From Candidatus Sifarchaeum subterraneum (lineage in GTDB: Archaea > Asgardarchaeota > Sifarchaeia > Sifarchaeales > Sifarchaeaceae), in assembly GCA_016292335.1 (NCBI GenBank), contig JAECRX010000253.1:1-14369 (forward strand): a stretch of 14,369 nucleotides of DNA, in the 5' to 3' direction. Positions within the stretch are counted from its first letter, which is position 1; each line of letters begins with the position of its first letter. The notes below the pieces were generated by a model. It had not been told where the DNA came from. It saw nothing but the letters and a program-made list of their open reading frames with translations, and searched no databases. A program made the translations under genes and the position numbers. Of the stretch, positions 1 to 7,307 are shown piece after piece.

Positions 1-66
1 AGAAAAGGAATGATTGCAAGACATCCCACACCAGACTTATGGGAAAATTTCATAATCAAAAGTTGA
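1..66 (+). CDS. 3' end of an unidentified protein gene
   Basis: Frame 1 is open from the window edge to a TGA at 64-66 and gives a 21-residue tail ending in LWENFIIKS. Only the C-terminus is visible, so no family can be named. T-rich DNA at about 87-103 follows and could be its U-tract terminator. The reading is plausible from its mixed, non-repetitive residues but is too short to be certain. Confidence 0.35.
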   Translation, partial: RKGMIARHPTPDLWENFIIKS

Positions 67-124
67 ACTCCTGAATTTGAATTAAATTTTTCCTTTTTCT
101 TGATAGGTTCCTTGGTATATTGTG

Positions 125-132
125 ATATATAA
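125..132 (+). promoter_or_regulatory. TATA-like box with no protein gene downstream
   Basis: ATATATAA stands about 28 bases before a palindrome at 153-182. The next gene (344-724) is on the opposite strand, so a plus-strand transcript from here would be noncoding or encode only a tiny peptide. TATA-like strings are common in A+T-rich DNA, so this is tentative. Confidence 0.25.
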
Positions 133-152
133 GCACCTTACTGAAAATAAGA

Positions 153-182
153 TACACTCCCCTCAGATTGAACAAGAGTGTA
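153..182. repeat. 7-bp inverted repeat
   Basis: TACACTC (153-159) and GAGTGTA (176-182) are perfect inverted copies with a 16-base gap. The repeat falls where transcription from the TATA-like box at 125-132 would begin, so it could be an operator or the 5' hairpin of a small RNA. It could also be chance. Confidence 0.3.
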
Positions 183-260
183 CGCGACCTCTTCCTCTTT
201 CCTTTTCAGAATAGAGGAGAAAATTGAAAAGATCGAGAAGAAGTAAAATGAATTGCGGAG

Positions 261-292
261 AAAAAATCCTCTCAGTGAGGAATCCCTTTTTC
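261..292. terminator. bidirectional terminator-like hairpin
   Basis: TCCTC (267-271) pairs with GAGGA (277-281) around a 5-base loop. On the minus strand the stem is followed directly by six T (complement of 261-266), which fits termination of the RING-like gene ending at 344. On the plus strand a T-run (287-291) follows after five bases. A second stem, GCCTT/AAGGC with a CGAG loop at 312-325, lies between it and the gene. Confidence 0.45.
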
Positions 293-343
293 TTAGATAA
301 TTCCTATAATGGCCTTCGAGAAGGCTTGGCAGCTTAAAAACTA

Positions 344-724
344 CTAAAATCTGGTAACCGACAAATCTTTACGTGTGAGGCGAGATTTGCAATTTGGGCA
401 TACTCCCTTGACATGTAACCATTCTAATAAGTGGTCAACGTGGGCTAGCTGTCCACATTCTGGACAAGTTGCTATTGGCTCTCCCTTTGCAATCGGCAAT
501 GCACATACTGAGCATCTTTCTTCCCATTCCCAGGCACCTACAATTTCCAAAACAGAGTTTATATGATTTCCTTCAATTTCCAAGCTACTTTCTCTTGAAG
601 ATTCACTGCTTTCCTTGATTTTAAATATGATTTTTCTTCCAGAAGGAGGAACCAGTCTATCAAGTCTCTCTTCTTGTAAATTGATGTTGAAGTTGATTTT
701 TTCCCCTCGAAATCTTTTTGACAA
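344..724 (-). CDS. RING-like zinc-finger protein
   Basis: A 126-residue soluble protein with a basic, polar N-terminal half and a C-terminal zinc module. Counting from the TTG at 724, the likely ligands are C71-x2-C74, C87-x2-C90, H95-x2-H98 and C109-x2-C112, with W102 between the His pair and the last Cys pair. The spacing resembles RING-H2 variants, and the Cys-Gly-x-x-x-His-x-x-His-x3-Trp run recalls the zinc modules of eukaryotic MIOS/WDR59-type SEA/GATOR2 subunits, as far as I remember those. The role is unknown; E3-ligase activity or protein binding are both possible. A GTG at 733 is the far upstream start, but it is part of a strong GGAGGTG Shine-Dalgarno site (731-737) that points to the TTG six bases on. 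It lies 147 bp downstream of the coiled-coil gene on the same strand and may be co-transcribed. Confidence 0.75.
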   Translation of the reverse strand: MSKRFRGEKINFNINLQEERLDRLVPPSGRKIIFKIKESSESSRESSLEIEGNHINSVLEIVGAWEWEERCSVCALPIAKGEPIATCPECGQLAHVDHLLEWLHVKGVCPNCKSRLTRKDLSVTRF

Positions 725-871
725 ATTTAGCACCTCCCAAAAAAAGGAAAAAAGAGATTAGTTACTTTTTCTGCTTCTTATCCTGTAGAACCCAAAAAAA
801 ATTGATGCAAAAGGTTAAAGATTTTTTGCTTGGACAGAACTCCCTTTTTCCGATCCTATATCTCCGAAACT

Positions 872-2041
872 TTATTCTCCTTCTTCTGGCGGCTCAGGTT
901 CTGGTTTTGAAATTTGTTCAATTTTACTCTCAACATCACTTGTTCGTTGGTCCAGTTGGTCAGTCCTCGATTTTTGCTCTTCGACTTCACTTATTGATAG
1001 TTCCATCTTGGATGTTTGCTCTTCAATTTTTTCTATTGATAATTTTTGGCTTTCGATTTTTTCTATCAAGTTTGTGAGTAAATTTACTTGCTGCTTTGAG
1101 GAATCTTCTATACTACCAATTTTCGAATTAATAGATTGCAATTGGTCTGATTGCGTAGTAACTTTAACTAAACAGGTATTTTGAGATTCAAGAATCTCTC
1201 CTTTTGAACTTTCAATTGCGCCAGAAATTAACCGACGATTTTCAGCAAGTGTATTTTGAAAATCTTGAAATTTTGAGTCAATCAATTGATTGATTCCAGT
1301 TGTTAACTCGTTCAGTTTCAAAGTGACTACTTCGCTGATACCATCAATTTTTCCCAACATTTCAACTTTTGATGATTCAATTCTGTCGAGAACATAATTG
1401 GAATGAGAATCCAATTTTAAAGAAAAATCGTCATTGATCTTAGCTATATTGTTTAAAATTTCATTTTTCATGCTTTCAGAAGAAGTTGCCAAATTTGAAA
1501 TAGCAGCAGATATTCTGTCTTGATTCTGTGATAACGTATTCCTTACGTCATCAAGTTCGGATAGAACAGCATTGATCTGGGTTTCAACCCCTGAAAATTG
1601 ATTGTTTAAAGATTCTTTCATAGCAGAGAGGGCAGTATCAGATTGATTCAATTTGTTTCGAATCTGTTCTAAGAGGTTAATGACAACTGAATCTAAATTC
1701 TTGACTGCAAGCATAGTTGCATCTTGCTTTTCCCCTAGTCTTTGATTCAAATTTGCATACTCGCTTTGTATCTCTGTCATTGAGTTCTCTATCGCATTTT
1801 TTAGTAAAGTTTTTTCTTCATCCATTATGTTTATCAAGAGTGTGTGGTTCTTCTGGAGATCTTCATAGATATCACGTATTTCCTTGGTGGATGTACGAAT
1901 AGATGATTCTAGCAATTGTATAACATCCCTTGTGTGATCCTCTCTTTGCATTATTGCAGAGTTTGAATCGATAAGGATGCGGAATATTGTTCCAATGGAA
2001 TCAATAGCCTTTTGCAAATCCTCTTCATATTTTCTGGACAT
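872..2041 (-). CDS. long coiled-coil protein of unknown function
   Basis: A 389-residue protein, almost wholly predicted helix, with heptad-like spacing of Leu/Ile/Val and many Glu, Lys, Gln, Ser and Asn from the N-terminus to about residue 370. The tail is acidic and proline-rich (PEPEPPEEGE). There is no signal peptide, membrane segment or enzymatic motif. I do not recognise the family; the overall look recalls structural or scaffold coiled coils and the helical bundles of chemoreceptors, but the receptor signalling tip is not evident. ATG at 2041 has a GAGGT site seven bases upstream. The gene heads the minus-strand pair with the RING-like gene, which suggests a scaffold plus a zinc-finger partner, but that is inference from proximity only. 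Confidence 0.75.
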   Translation of the reverse strand: MSRKYEEDLQKAIDSIGTIFRILIDSNSAIMQREDHTRDVIQLLESSIRTSTKEIRDIYEDLQKNHTLLINIMDEEKTLLKNAIENSMTEIQSEYANLNQRLGEKQDATMLAVKNLDSVVINLLEQIRNKLNQSDTALSAMKESLNNQFSGVETQINAVLSELDDVRNTLSQNQDRISAAISNLATSSESMKNEILNNIAKINDDFSLKLDSHSNYVLDRIESSKVEMLGKIDGISEVVTLKLNELTTGINQLIDSKFQDFQNTLAENRRLISGAIESSKGEILESQNTCLVKVTTQSDQLQSINSKIGSIEDSSKQQVNLLTNLIEKIESQKLSIEKIEEQTSKMELSISEVEEQKSRTDQLDQRTSDVESKIEQISKPEPEPPEEGE

Positions 2042-2273
2042 GGCGTTTACCTCTGTAACATTTTTTCATTTATACGATTAATTTTTGCTTATTTTCGGGG
2101 TGGTAATTATGTTTCCTTAACAAAAAATTACTGCGAGTTCTTTAATTGTAGTCGAGCTTTCTAGAATAATAAACCTTACCCTTTATTATGATTTTATAGG
2201 ATTTTAAGTTTATGTCATGAGATCTTAGGATACAATTCCTTATCTTTTTTTTTGGTTGTACATATATGGGAGA

Positions 2274-2378
2274 ATGTTGGTAACCAGTATTCTTCGTGTT
2301 TTTGGATGGCTTAATAACTCTCTTGCTTCACTATTCATTATGTTTTCACTTGCAATTTTGCCTTTTGTAAATAATTGA
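2274..2378 (+). CDS. possible tiny membrane protein
   Basis: A 34-codon frame in the 483-bp spacer between the divergent coiled-coil gene and glmM. It would encode one hydrophobic stretch (about residues 5-31, including SLASLFIMFSLAILPF) with a Trp and Arg near the N-terminus. ATG is at 2274 and an in-frame TTG at 2277; GGGAG at 2268-2272 sits very close to both. T-rich spacer DNA produces hydrophobic frames by chance, so this is only a candidate. The rest of the spacer shows no other gene. Confidence 0.22.
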   Translation: MLVTSILRVFGWLNNSLASLFIMFSLAILPFVNN

Positions 2379-2471
2379 GAGGCTTAAAGTATTCTGATTA
2401 TTCGAAGAAATGCGTAAATATTAGGTTCTACTGTTTACTTATATGCTCAAAAAGTGCGTTCAATTTTTCTA

Positions 2472-2479
2472 TTTAAAAG
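2472..2479 (+). promoter_or_regulatory. TATA-like box for glmM
   Basis: TTTAAAAG lies 46-53 bases before the ATG at 2525, which would place the transcript start near 2503 and give a short leader. The upstream flank is T-rich rather than a clear purine BRE. Confidence 0.35.
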
Positions 2480-2524
2480 TAAATAAGGTATAGAAGAAAG
2501 ACTATATTAGCTTATTTTAATTAA

Positions 2525-3913
2525 ATGTCCTGGTGGAATACTTTGACCAAACTTTTTGGGACTTCTGGTATTCGCGGTCATGTTGGCGATTTGATAACCC
2601 CCCATTTGGCTATGAATGTCGGTTTAGCTGCTAGTAAATTTCTTAAAAAGCACGCTCGCGTTGCTATAGGGCGTGATATTCGTACTTCCAGTGAAATGCT
2701 TGAATTTGCGTTAATTTCTGGACTTTTAGCTGGTGGATGTGATGTTGAGAGATTGGGTATAGTTCCTACTCCTGCTCTTGCTTTTTTGACTAAAGAGTTA
2801 AATTGTGATGCAGGATTCATGATTACAGCAAGTCACAACCCTCCCGAATATAATGGTATTAAGGTTTACGATTCAGATGGAACTGCATTATTTCCAGAAA
2901 AGGAAGAAATTTTAGAAAAAATAATTTTAGCAAAAGACTTTGAATATACTACTTGGCAAATGATTGGTAATGTCAGGGATTCAAATGATCAATTTGAAAA
3001 TTATACGGACATGCTTCTTAGATCAGTTAGTATTGAGAAGGAATTTAAAATTGTAGTTGATCCCGGTTGTGGAGCTGCTTCGTTCGTTGTTCCACACGTC
3101 CTTCGGGAATTAGGGTGCAAATTAGTAACGCTAAACGCTCAACCAGATGGTTACTTTCCGGGAAGGAAAAGTGAACCGTCGCCAGAAAATTTAACTGTTT
3201 TGTGTGATGTAGTTCAATCAAGCCATGCTGATATAGGACTTGCTTTTGATGGAGACGCTGATAGGATGGTTGCAGTCGATGAAAATGGAAATATTGCGCC
3301 TGATTCTTTATTAGCTCTTTTTTCTGGATATATATCAAATTCTCACAAAGGATGTACGATCGTTATTCCAGTAGATACTTCTATGTGTGTACAAAATCGA
3401 GTAGAGGCCTTTGGAGGAAAGATTGTTTACACAAAAGTTGGGGATGTTTTTGTTGCAAAAGCCATAAAAAAAACAAACGCAAAATTTGGTGGTGAACCTG
3501 CTGGGGCATGGATTCACCCTGAATACAATATGTGTCCTGATGGCCCCCTCTCTGCTGTTAGACTTCTCGAATTCATAGAAAAATCAGATCTGACCCTTTC
3601 TCAAAATTTAGATCAAATTCCAAAATTTTTTACAAAAAGATCCAAAATCTCATGTCCAGATAATTTAAAACAAAAAGTTATGGATATGGCTTTAGATACC
3701 ATTCCTTCAAAATTTGAGCTAATTTCTGAATTGTTCACACTTGATGGGATCAGAATCAATTTTGAAGATGGCGCTTGGATTCTAATAAGGCCTTCTGGTA
3801 CAGAACCAATTATTAGAGCGTCTGCTGAGGCACAAGATCATAAAAGAGCAAAATCATTGTTAAAAGAAAGTGAAAAGATAGTGACCGAATTGGTTAAAGA
3901 GGCAACTAAATGA
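2525..3913 (+). CDS. glmM: phosphoglucosamine mutase / archaeal phosphohexomutase
   Basis: Cytosolic alpha-D-phosphohexomutase, most likely interconverting glucosamine-6-phosphate and glucosamine-1-phosphate in UDP-GlcNAc synthesis. All four family motifs are present in order: the phosphoserine loop TASHNP with Ser103, the magnesium loop DGDADR at 242-247, the sugar-binding GEPAG at 323-327, and the phosphate-binding RPSGTEP at 422-428. At 462 residues it has the normal length. Related archaeal mutases can act on mannose or glucose phosphates; glmU 116 bp downstream on the same strand favours the glucosamine role. The ATG at 2525 has no Shine-Dalgarno site. An in-frame TTG at 2543 is preceded by GGTGG six bases upstream and would give a protein beginning TKLFGTSGIRG after the initiator, close to the usual family N-terminus, so it may be the true start. 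Confidence 0.92.
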   Translation: MSWWNTLTKLFGTSGIRGHVGDLITPHLAMNVGLAASKFLKKHARVAIGRDIRTSSEMLEFALISGLLAGGCDVERLGIVPTPALAFLTKELNCDAGFMITASHNPPEYNGIKVYDSDGTALFPEKEEILEKIILAKDFEYTTWQMIGNVRDSNDQFENYTDMLLRSVSIEKEFKIVVDPGCGAASFVVPHVLRELGCKLVTLNAQPDGYFPGRKSEPSPENLTVLCDVVQSSHADIGLAFDGDADRMVAVDENGNIAPDSLLALFSGYISNSHKGCTIVIPVDTSMCVQNRVEAFGGKIVYTKVGDVFVAKAIKKTNAKFGGEPAGAWIHPEYNMCPDGPLSAVRLLEFIEKSDLTLSQNLDQIPKFFTKRSKISCPDNLKQKVMDMALDTIPSKFELISELFTLDGIRINFEDGAWILIRPSGTEPIIRASAEAQDHKRAKSLLKESEKIVTELVKEATK

Positions 3914-3965
3914 GAATATTTGCCCGTAAATGGTCAACTTTTGAAAATAGAGTATGTCGATTGAA

Positions 3966-4011
3966 AACTTGAAATGACTTTAGGAAAAATAATTTGATCA
4001 TTTCATAAGTT
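3966..4011 (+). promoter_or_regulatory. interrupted hairpin just before the glmU ribosome site
   Basis: AACTT (3966-3970) plus GAAATGA (3971-3977) pair with TCATTTC (3998-4004) and AAGTT (4007-4011), leaving an AT bulge and a 20-base loop: 12 base pairs in all. It ends a few bases before the GGGTGG site at 4015-4020. It could tune glmU translation or be an operator; neither is shown. Confidence 0.35.
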
Positions 4012-4029
4012 ATTGGGTGGAAAGATGGA

Positions 4030-5310
4030 TTGAAAGCAGTTCTACTTGCTGCTGGTGAAGGAACTAGATTGCGCCCCCTATCTCTGGCACGTCCTAAACA
4101 TTTGTTCTATATTGCTGGAAAACCAATTATTGAACATACTTTAAATCGTCTGAAAATGGCCGGGATTACCGATGTTTTGCTTGTAGTTAGTTATATGAAA
4201 GAAAAAATCATGGAATTTGTTGGTGATGGTTCCAGATTCGGTATGAACGTTGAATTTGTGGACCAAGTTCAGCCTCTTGGAACAGCCCATGCTACCAAAA
4301 TGGCAAAGGATTTTTTAGATAATGAAACCTTTGTTTTAGCTAATGCTGACGTGATGGTAAAATCAACATTTTACAGAGAATTAATAGATTTCTTTGGGAA
4401 GAACAAAAATTCTTCAATACTTTCGTTAGTCCAGGTAAAAGATCCGAGTAAATATGGTGTGGTAGAAATAGAGGATGGAAAAATAAAGAAAATCGTTGAA
4501 AAACCAGAACATAAAAAAGAAAGCAGCAATCTCATAAATGCTGGAATATACTTATTTCAGCCCGAAATCTTCAATATGATTGAAAGAACTAAGAAATCTC
4601 CACGAGGAGAATTTGAAATAACTGATTCTATTCAAATGTTGATCAATGAAGGATATGATGTGCGAGGATTCGTTGTTGATACATGGTGGATCGATATTGG
4701 GCGGCCATGGGAATTACTCGAAATAAATGAGTATCTATTGAACGAAATTGATCTGAAGATCGAGGGAATCATTGAAGAAGGTGCACACTTACAAGGCCCT
4801 GTAGGAATTGGAAAGGAAACAATCATTAGATCTGGAGCATACATAATCGGACCTGTTTTAATAGGCGAAAAATCCGACATCGGACCCAACACATATATTC
4901 GACCCTTCACTTATATTGGTGATAATGTAAGAATTGGCAATGCTGTAGAGGTTAAAAATAGCATTATCAGTCATAGATGCAGGGTTGGTCATCTCTCATA
5001 CGTTGGAGACTCCATCATTGGTGAAAATTGTAATTTCGGTGCTGGAACAAAAGTCGCAAATTTAAGACTTGATGAAAAAACTGTGAAAGTTACTATTAAA
5101 GGCAAGAGGGAAGATAGCGGAAGAAGAAAACTTGGGGTGATTATGGCAGATAATGTGAAAACGGGCATAAATGTAAGTTTGATGCCTGGTGTTTCCCTTG
5201 GCCCGAACTCGGCTGTGGGTCCGGAAGTCTTGGTTTCAACTGATATCCCTCCCAATACTTTTATATTTAAAAAACAAGATCTGGAACGGATACGTTGGCT
5301 TCCTTTGTAA
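4030..5310 (+). CDS. glmU: bifunctional sugar-1-phosphate nucleotidyltransferase / acetyltransferase
   Basis: Makes UDP-GlcNAc from glucosamine-1-phosphate, acetyl-CoA and UTP. The N-terminal Rossmann-like domain (1-235) starts with AAGEGTRLRP (7-16) and RPK (21-23) and has the metal-binding NAD at 105-107. From about 245 a left-handed beta-helix of hexapeptide repeats follows. H321, Y324, N344, K350 and K353 keep exactly the spacing I recall for the acetyltransferase residues of Sulfolobus tokodaii ST0452 (H308, Y311, N331, K337, K340), so both activities are probably intact. The 426-residue length fits the archaeal type. The start is TTG: the ATG at 4025 meets a stop after two codons, and GGTGG at 4016-4020 is nine bases before the TTG. 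It follows glmM on the same strand. Confidence 0.9.
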   Translation: MKAVLLAAGEGTRLRPLSLARPKHLFYIAGKPIIEHTLNRLKMAGITDVLLVVSYMKEKIMEFVGDGSRFGMNVEFVDQVQPLGTAHATKMAKDFLDNETFVLANADVMVKSTFYRELIDFFGKNKNSSILSLVQVKDPSKYGVVEIEDGKIKKIVEKPEHKKESSNLINAGIYLFQPEIFNMIERTKKSPRGEFEITDSIQMLINEGYDVRGFVVDTWWIDIGRPWELLEINEYLLNEIDLKIEGIIEEGAHLQGPVGIGKETIIRSGAYIIGPVLIGEKSDIGPNTYIRPFTYIGDNVRIGNAVEVKNSIISHRCRVGHLSYVGDSIIGENCNFGAGTKVANLRLDEKTVKVTIKGKREDSGRRKLGVIMADNVKTGINVSLMPGVSLGPNSAVGPEVLVSTDIPPNTFIFKKQDLERIRWLPL

Positions 5311-5340
5311 ATCCTTCATCACTTTTGTTCAATTGTTTAT

Positions 5341-5380
5341 TATTTTTCTCTAATAATTAAGGAAAATGTTTTTTACTTTT
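5341..5380 (+). terminator. T-tracts after glmU
   Basis: TATTTTTCT at 5341-5349 and GTTTTTTACTTTT from 5369 follow the glmU stop in the convergent spacer. Archaeal RNA polymerase commonly terminates at such U-tracts without a hairpin, and none is obvious here. Confidence 0.45.
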
Positions 5381-5442
5381 CTAATGAAGAAATAAGTAGA
5401 GAAAGTAGGTTTATCTATTATTATAATAGTTTTGTATGCTAT

Positions 5443-5465
5443 GAAAAACAAAAAGAAGATAAAAT
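5443..5465 (-). terminator. T-tract after the lipoate ligase gene
   Basis: On the minus strand, 36 or more bases beyond the stop at 5501, runs of five T separated by G occur (complement of 5444-5454). They are suitable for U-tract termination in the convergent spacer. Confidence 0.4.
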
Positions 5466-5500
5466 TGTTTTTGACGTTTTATTAGATCTATGAAAATTTC

Positions 5501-6595
5501 TTAGCTTTCACTTTCTATAATTGCCTTTGTAATGTCATCAGGGGTAGTTCCTGGAGCTTGAATTTCATGATCTCTGTAAAAGTGATCAATGGCTAAAACA
5601 ACTTCGTCAGCATCCAGTGGTAAGCCGATTAACCTATTTTCAAGTTCTTTTAATTTTGATGTGGGAACAAATGTAAAATCACCGCTTATAAAAATGTCGT
5701 TTATAACGTTATCAACGATTTCCGCTGTTATCCTTATTAAACCACCTGGAGACTTGTATACTGATTCAGCGATATAAGTCCGTCCCGAAACTTTTAATTT
5801 TCTCTTTTCAATCAATTTGGCGTGCTGATAACTCGGCATATAAAGCCATTCATTACCTCTATATTTTTCGTTTAACTCGTCAATAATTTGCTTTTCTCTC
5901 TCGGTAATTGCACCTGGAACTAATTTGACGTCTAGGATTTCTTCAACATTTTTGATAAATAAATTATTGATCTTTTCTCTTTCAGGTATATATCCTAACT
6001 CTCTCTTTATCGTTGTTATCCTCTCTTGTAAGCTCTTTGCCAATTTATCACGAAATTTCTCACTGGGAACCTTGAATATATTCACCATATTTGCGTAATC
6101 AAAATCAAGAATAAAATTTCCTACAAGAATGGCCGTATTCTCAATTTCTCCTGCTCCGTTGCCAGAAATCTTTCTTTCTTCAACTTCAATGTCGTTAACT
6201 GGCTTGTATTTAGCGGGTATTTCTAATTCGTTATATGTTTTGACAACGGGGCGTAAAAGTTTTTCATATACCTTTTCAATTGCCTTTGGGATTTTGGGGT
6301 TGTCCCTGCTAATTAAAAATTGATAAAATTGTTGTCCACTATCCAATAATACAGCTCCACCGCCAACAGAGCGCCGTACGATGGGAATATTATGTTCTTC
6401 ACAGTAACTTACTCTTATTTCCTTTTCGATCTCTTGATGATAACCTACACATACCACAGGATTGCTGGGGCTACATAAGATAAGCGTATCGGGAACAATT
6501 CCTTCACTTCTCGATAAAGCGATTGCATGGTAGATTGACTGTGTGGTCAAAGTATCTATCATCCCGAGATTCAATAGTCGCCATTCTTCACTCAT
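5501..6595 (-). CDS. lplA: lipoate-protein ligase family protein
   Basis: A 364-residue member of the BPL/LplA/LipB fold, expected to activate lipoate as lipoyl-AMP and attach it to a lysine of lipoyl domains such as those of glycine-cleavage H protein. The N-terminal catalytic domain has RRSVGGGAV (74-82) and the lysine motif KISGNGAGE starting at K142; the region GNFILDFDYANMVNIFKVP follows. About 170 further residues give an accessory domain, as in one-piece ligases and unlike the split LplA/LplB of Thermoplasma. The usual His after GGGAV (often VxHD) is Leu here (VLLD, 82-85). An octanoyl or lipoyl amidotransferase cannot be excluded. ATG at 6595 has GGAGGAA nine bases upstream. No lipoyl-domain substrate gene is in the window. 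Confidence 0.82.
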   Translation of the reverse strand: MSEEWRLLNLGMIDTLTTQSIYHAIALSRSEGIVPDTLILCSPSNPVVCVGYHQEIEKEIRVSYCEEHNIPIVRRSVGGGAVLLDSGQQFYQFLISRDNPKIPKAIEKVYEKLLRPVVKTYNELEIPAKYKPVNDIEVEERKISGNGAGEIENTAILVGNFILDFDYANMVNIFKVPSEKFRDKLAKSLQERITTIKRELGYIPEREKINNLFIKNVEEILDVKLVPGAITEREKQIIDELNEKYRGNEWLYMPSYQHAKLIEKRKLKVSGRTYIAESVYKSPGGLIRITAEIVDNVINDIFISGDFTFVPTSKLKELENRLIGLPLDADEVVLAIDHFYRDHEIQAPGTTPDDITKAIIESES

Positions 6596-6722
6596 TTATT
6601 TCTTCCTCCGTGCATTATCCAAGAATGATGTTTTTAAAATTATCGGTTGAATAATTAAGTTGGTGGGAATCCCCCCTAAAGAAAAGTTATATGATGTCAA
6701 CATATTATGCTCATCTTACATA

Positions 6723-6744
6723 ACTTTAACGATAAAGTTAAAGT
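6723..6744. promoter_or_regulatory. inverted repeat, possible operator
   Basis: ACTTTAAC (6723-6730) and GTTAAAGT (6737-6744) are perfect 8-bp inverted copies around GATAAA. It lies in the spacer shared by the divergent ligase and winged-helix-like genes and resembles the repeat at 6806-6821, which has the same ACGATA core. Confidence 0.45.
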
Positions 6745-6745
6745 A

Positions 6746-6790
6746 GAACTTAATACCAACCAAGAATATATACGAAAAATAATTAAGTTC
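6746..6790. repeat. 9-bp inverted repeat in the divergent spacer
   Basis: GAACTTAAT (6746-6754) and ATTAAGTTC (6782-6790) are perfect inverted copies 27 bases apart. The right arm lies within AATAATTAAGTT (6778-6789), which also occurs exactly at 6650-6661 near the ligase gene, so the ATTAAGTT word appears three times here. Confidence 0.4.
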
Positions 6791-6805
6791 AACTAGACCA
6801 CATAT

Positions 6806-6821
6806 GTTTACGATAGTAAAC
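6806..6821. promoter_or_regulatory. inverted repeat, possible operator
   Basis: GTTTAC (6806-6811), GATA, GTAAAC (6816-6821) form a perfect 6-bp inverted repeat. It lies about 90 bases before the winged-helix-like gene. The match in core to the repeat at 6723-6744 makes a common binding protein reasonable. Confidence 0.45.
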
Positions 6822-6908
6822 TAATTTATTTTAGGTTATCTACCTGCTAATTTGTCAAAACCATTGAGTTTGTTAAGGAAAAACAGATGAACCCAGAAGG
6901 TTCCGATT

Positions 6909-7238
6909 ATGTCCGAGAATTTAGATTACCTGTACAACATGGTTGAAAGCGATGTAGCCAAGCGTGAGATACTTAAAAAATTAATGGATGGCGATTGGCA
7001 TGATGTTGTAGATTTGCAAAGAACGTTAAAATCTGTAAGAAAAACTATTGGACTGGTTGGTGTCGGAACACTTGTGCGAAATATGGAAACTATTCTTGCT
7101 GATTTATTCGAAAGGAGAGAAGGAGAACATACTGTGGAATTGCGACTCAACCCAGAGTACTCAGATAAAATCAGAAAAATGTTAGATAAAATCGAAAAGG
7201 AAGATCAATTTTTCAGGAAAAAGGGGATATTTTATTGA
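6909..7238 (+). CDS. small winged-helix-like protein, possible regulator
   Basis: A 109-residue soluble protein. Residues about 16-65 read as three helices (AKREILKKLMDGDWHD, VVDLQRTL, VGTLVRNMETILADLFE) followed by a beta-like segment HTVELRLNP and a charged C-terminal helix ending in FFRKKGIFY. This arrangement fits a winged helix-turn-helix DNA-binding domain, but I recognise no named family. ATG at 6909 has AGAAGG eight bases upstream; an ATG at 6888 is in another frame and yields only a 16-codon peptide. The divergent spacer before it holds three inverted repeats, which suits a self-regulating repressor or activator that may also control the lipoate ligase gene. That link is inferred from arrangement. 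Confidence 0.6.
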   Translation: MSENLDYLYNMVESDVAKREILKKLMDGDWHDVVDLQRTLKSVRKTIGLVGVGTLVRNMETILADLFERREGEHTVELRLNPEYSDKIRKMLDKIEKEDQFFRKKGIFY

Positions 7239-7307
7239 TCCTGATTTAATGCCTACATCATGGTTCAAATTCAATACGTGGTCAGCTCATAATAAGAGTT
7301 GAAAGAG

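Noticed and set aside
178..246. GTG-initiated 22-codon frame ending in a Lys/Glu repeat
   Set aside because: No ribosome site, low complexity, and it overlaps the palindrome; the coding look comes from the GAG/AAG-rich DNA.
872..1077. Plus-strand hydrophobic frame (718-1077) over the coiled-coil gene end
   Set aside because: It is the antisense shadow of a Glu/Gln/Ser-rich coiled coil, which always reads as hydrophobic Phe/Leu-rich sequence.
7258..7280. GGTTCAAATTC resembling a tRNA T-loop
   Set aside because: No pairing T-stem, acceptor stem, D-arm or anticodon arm around it.
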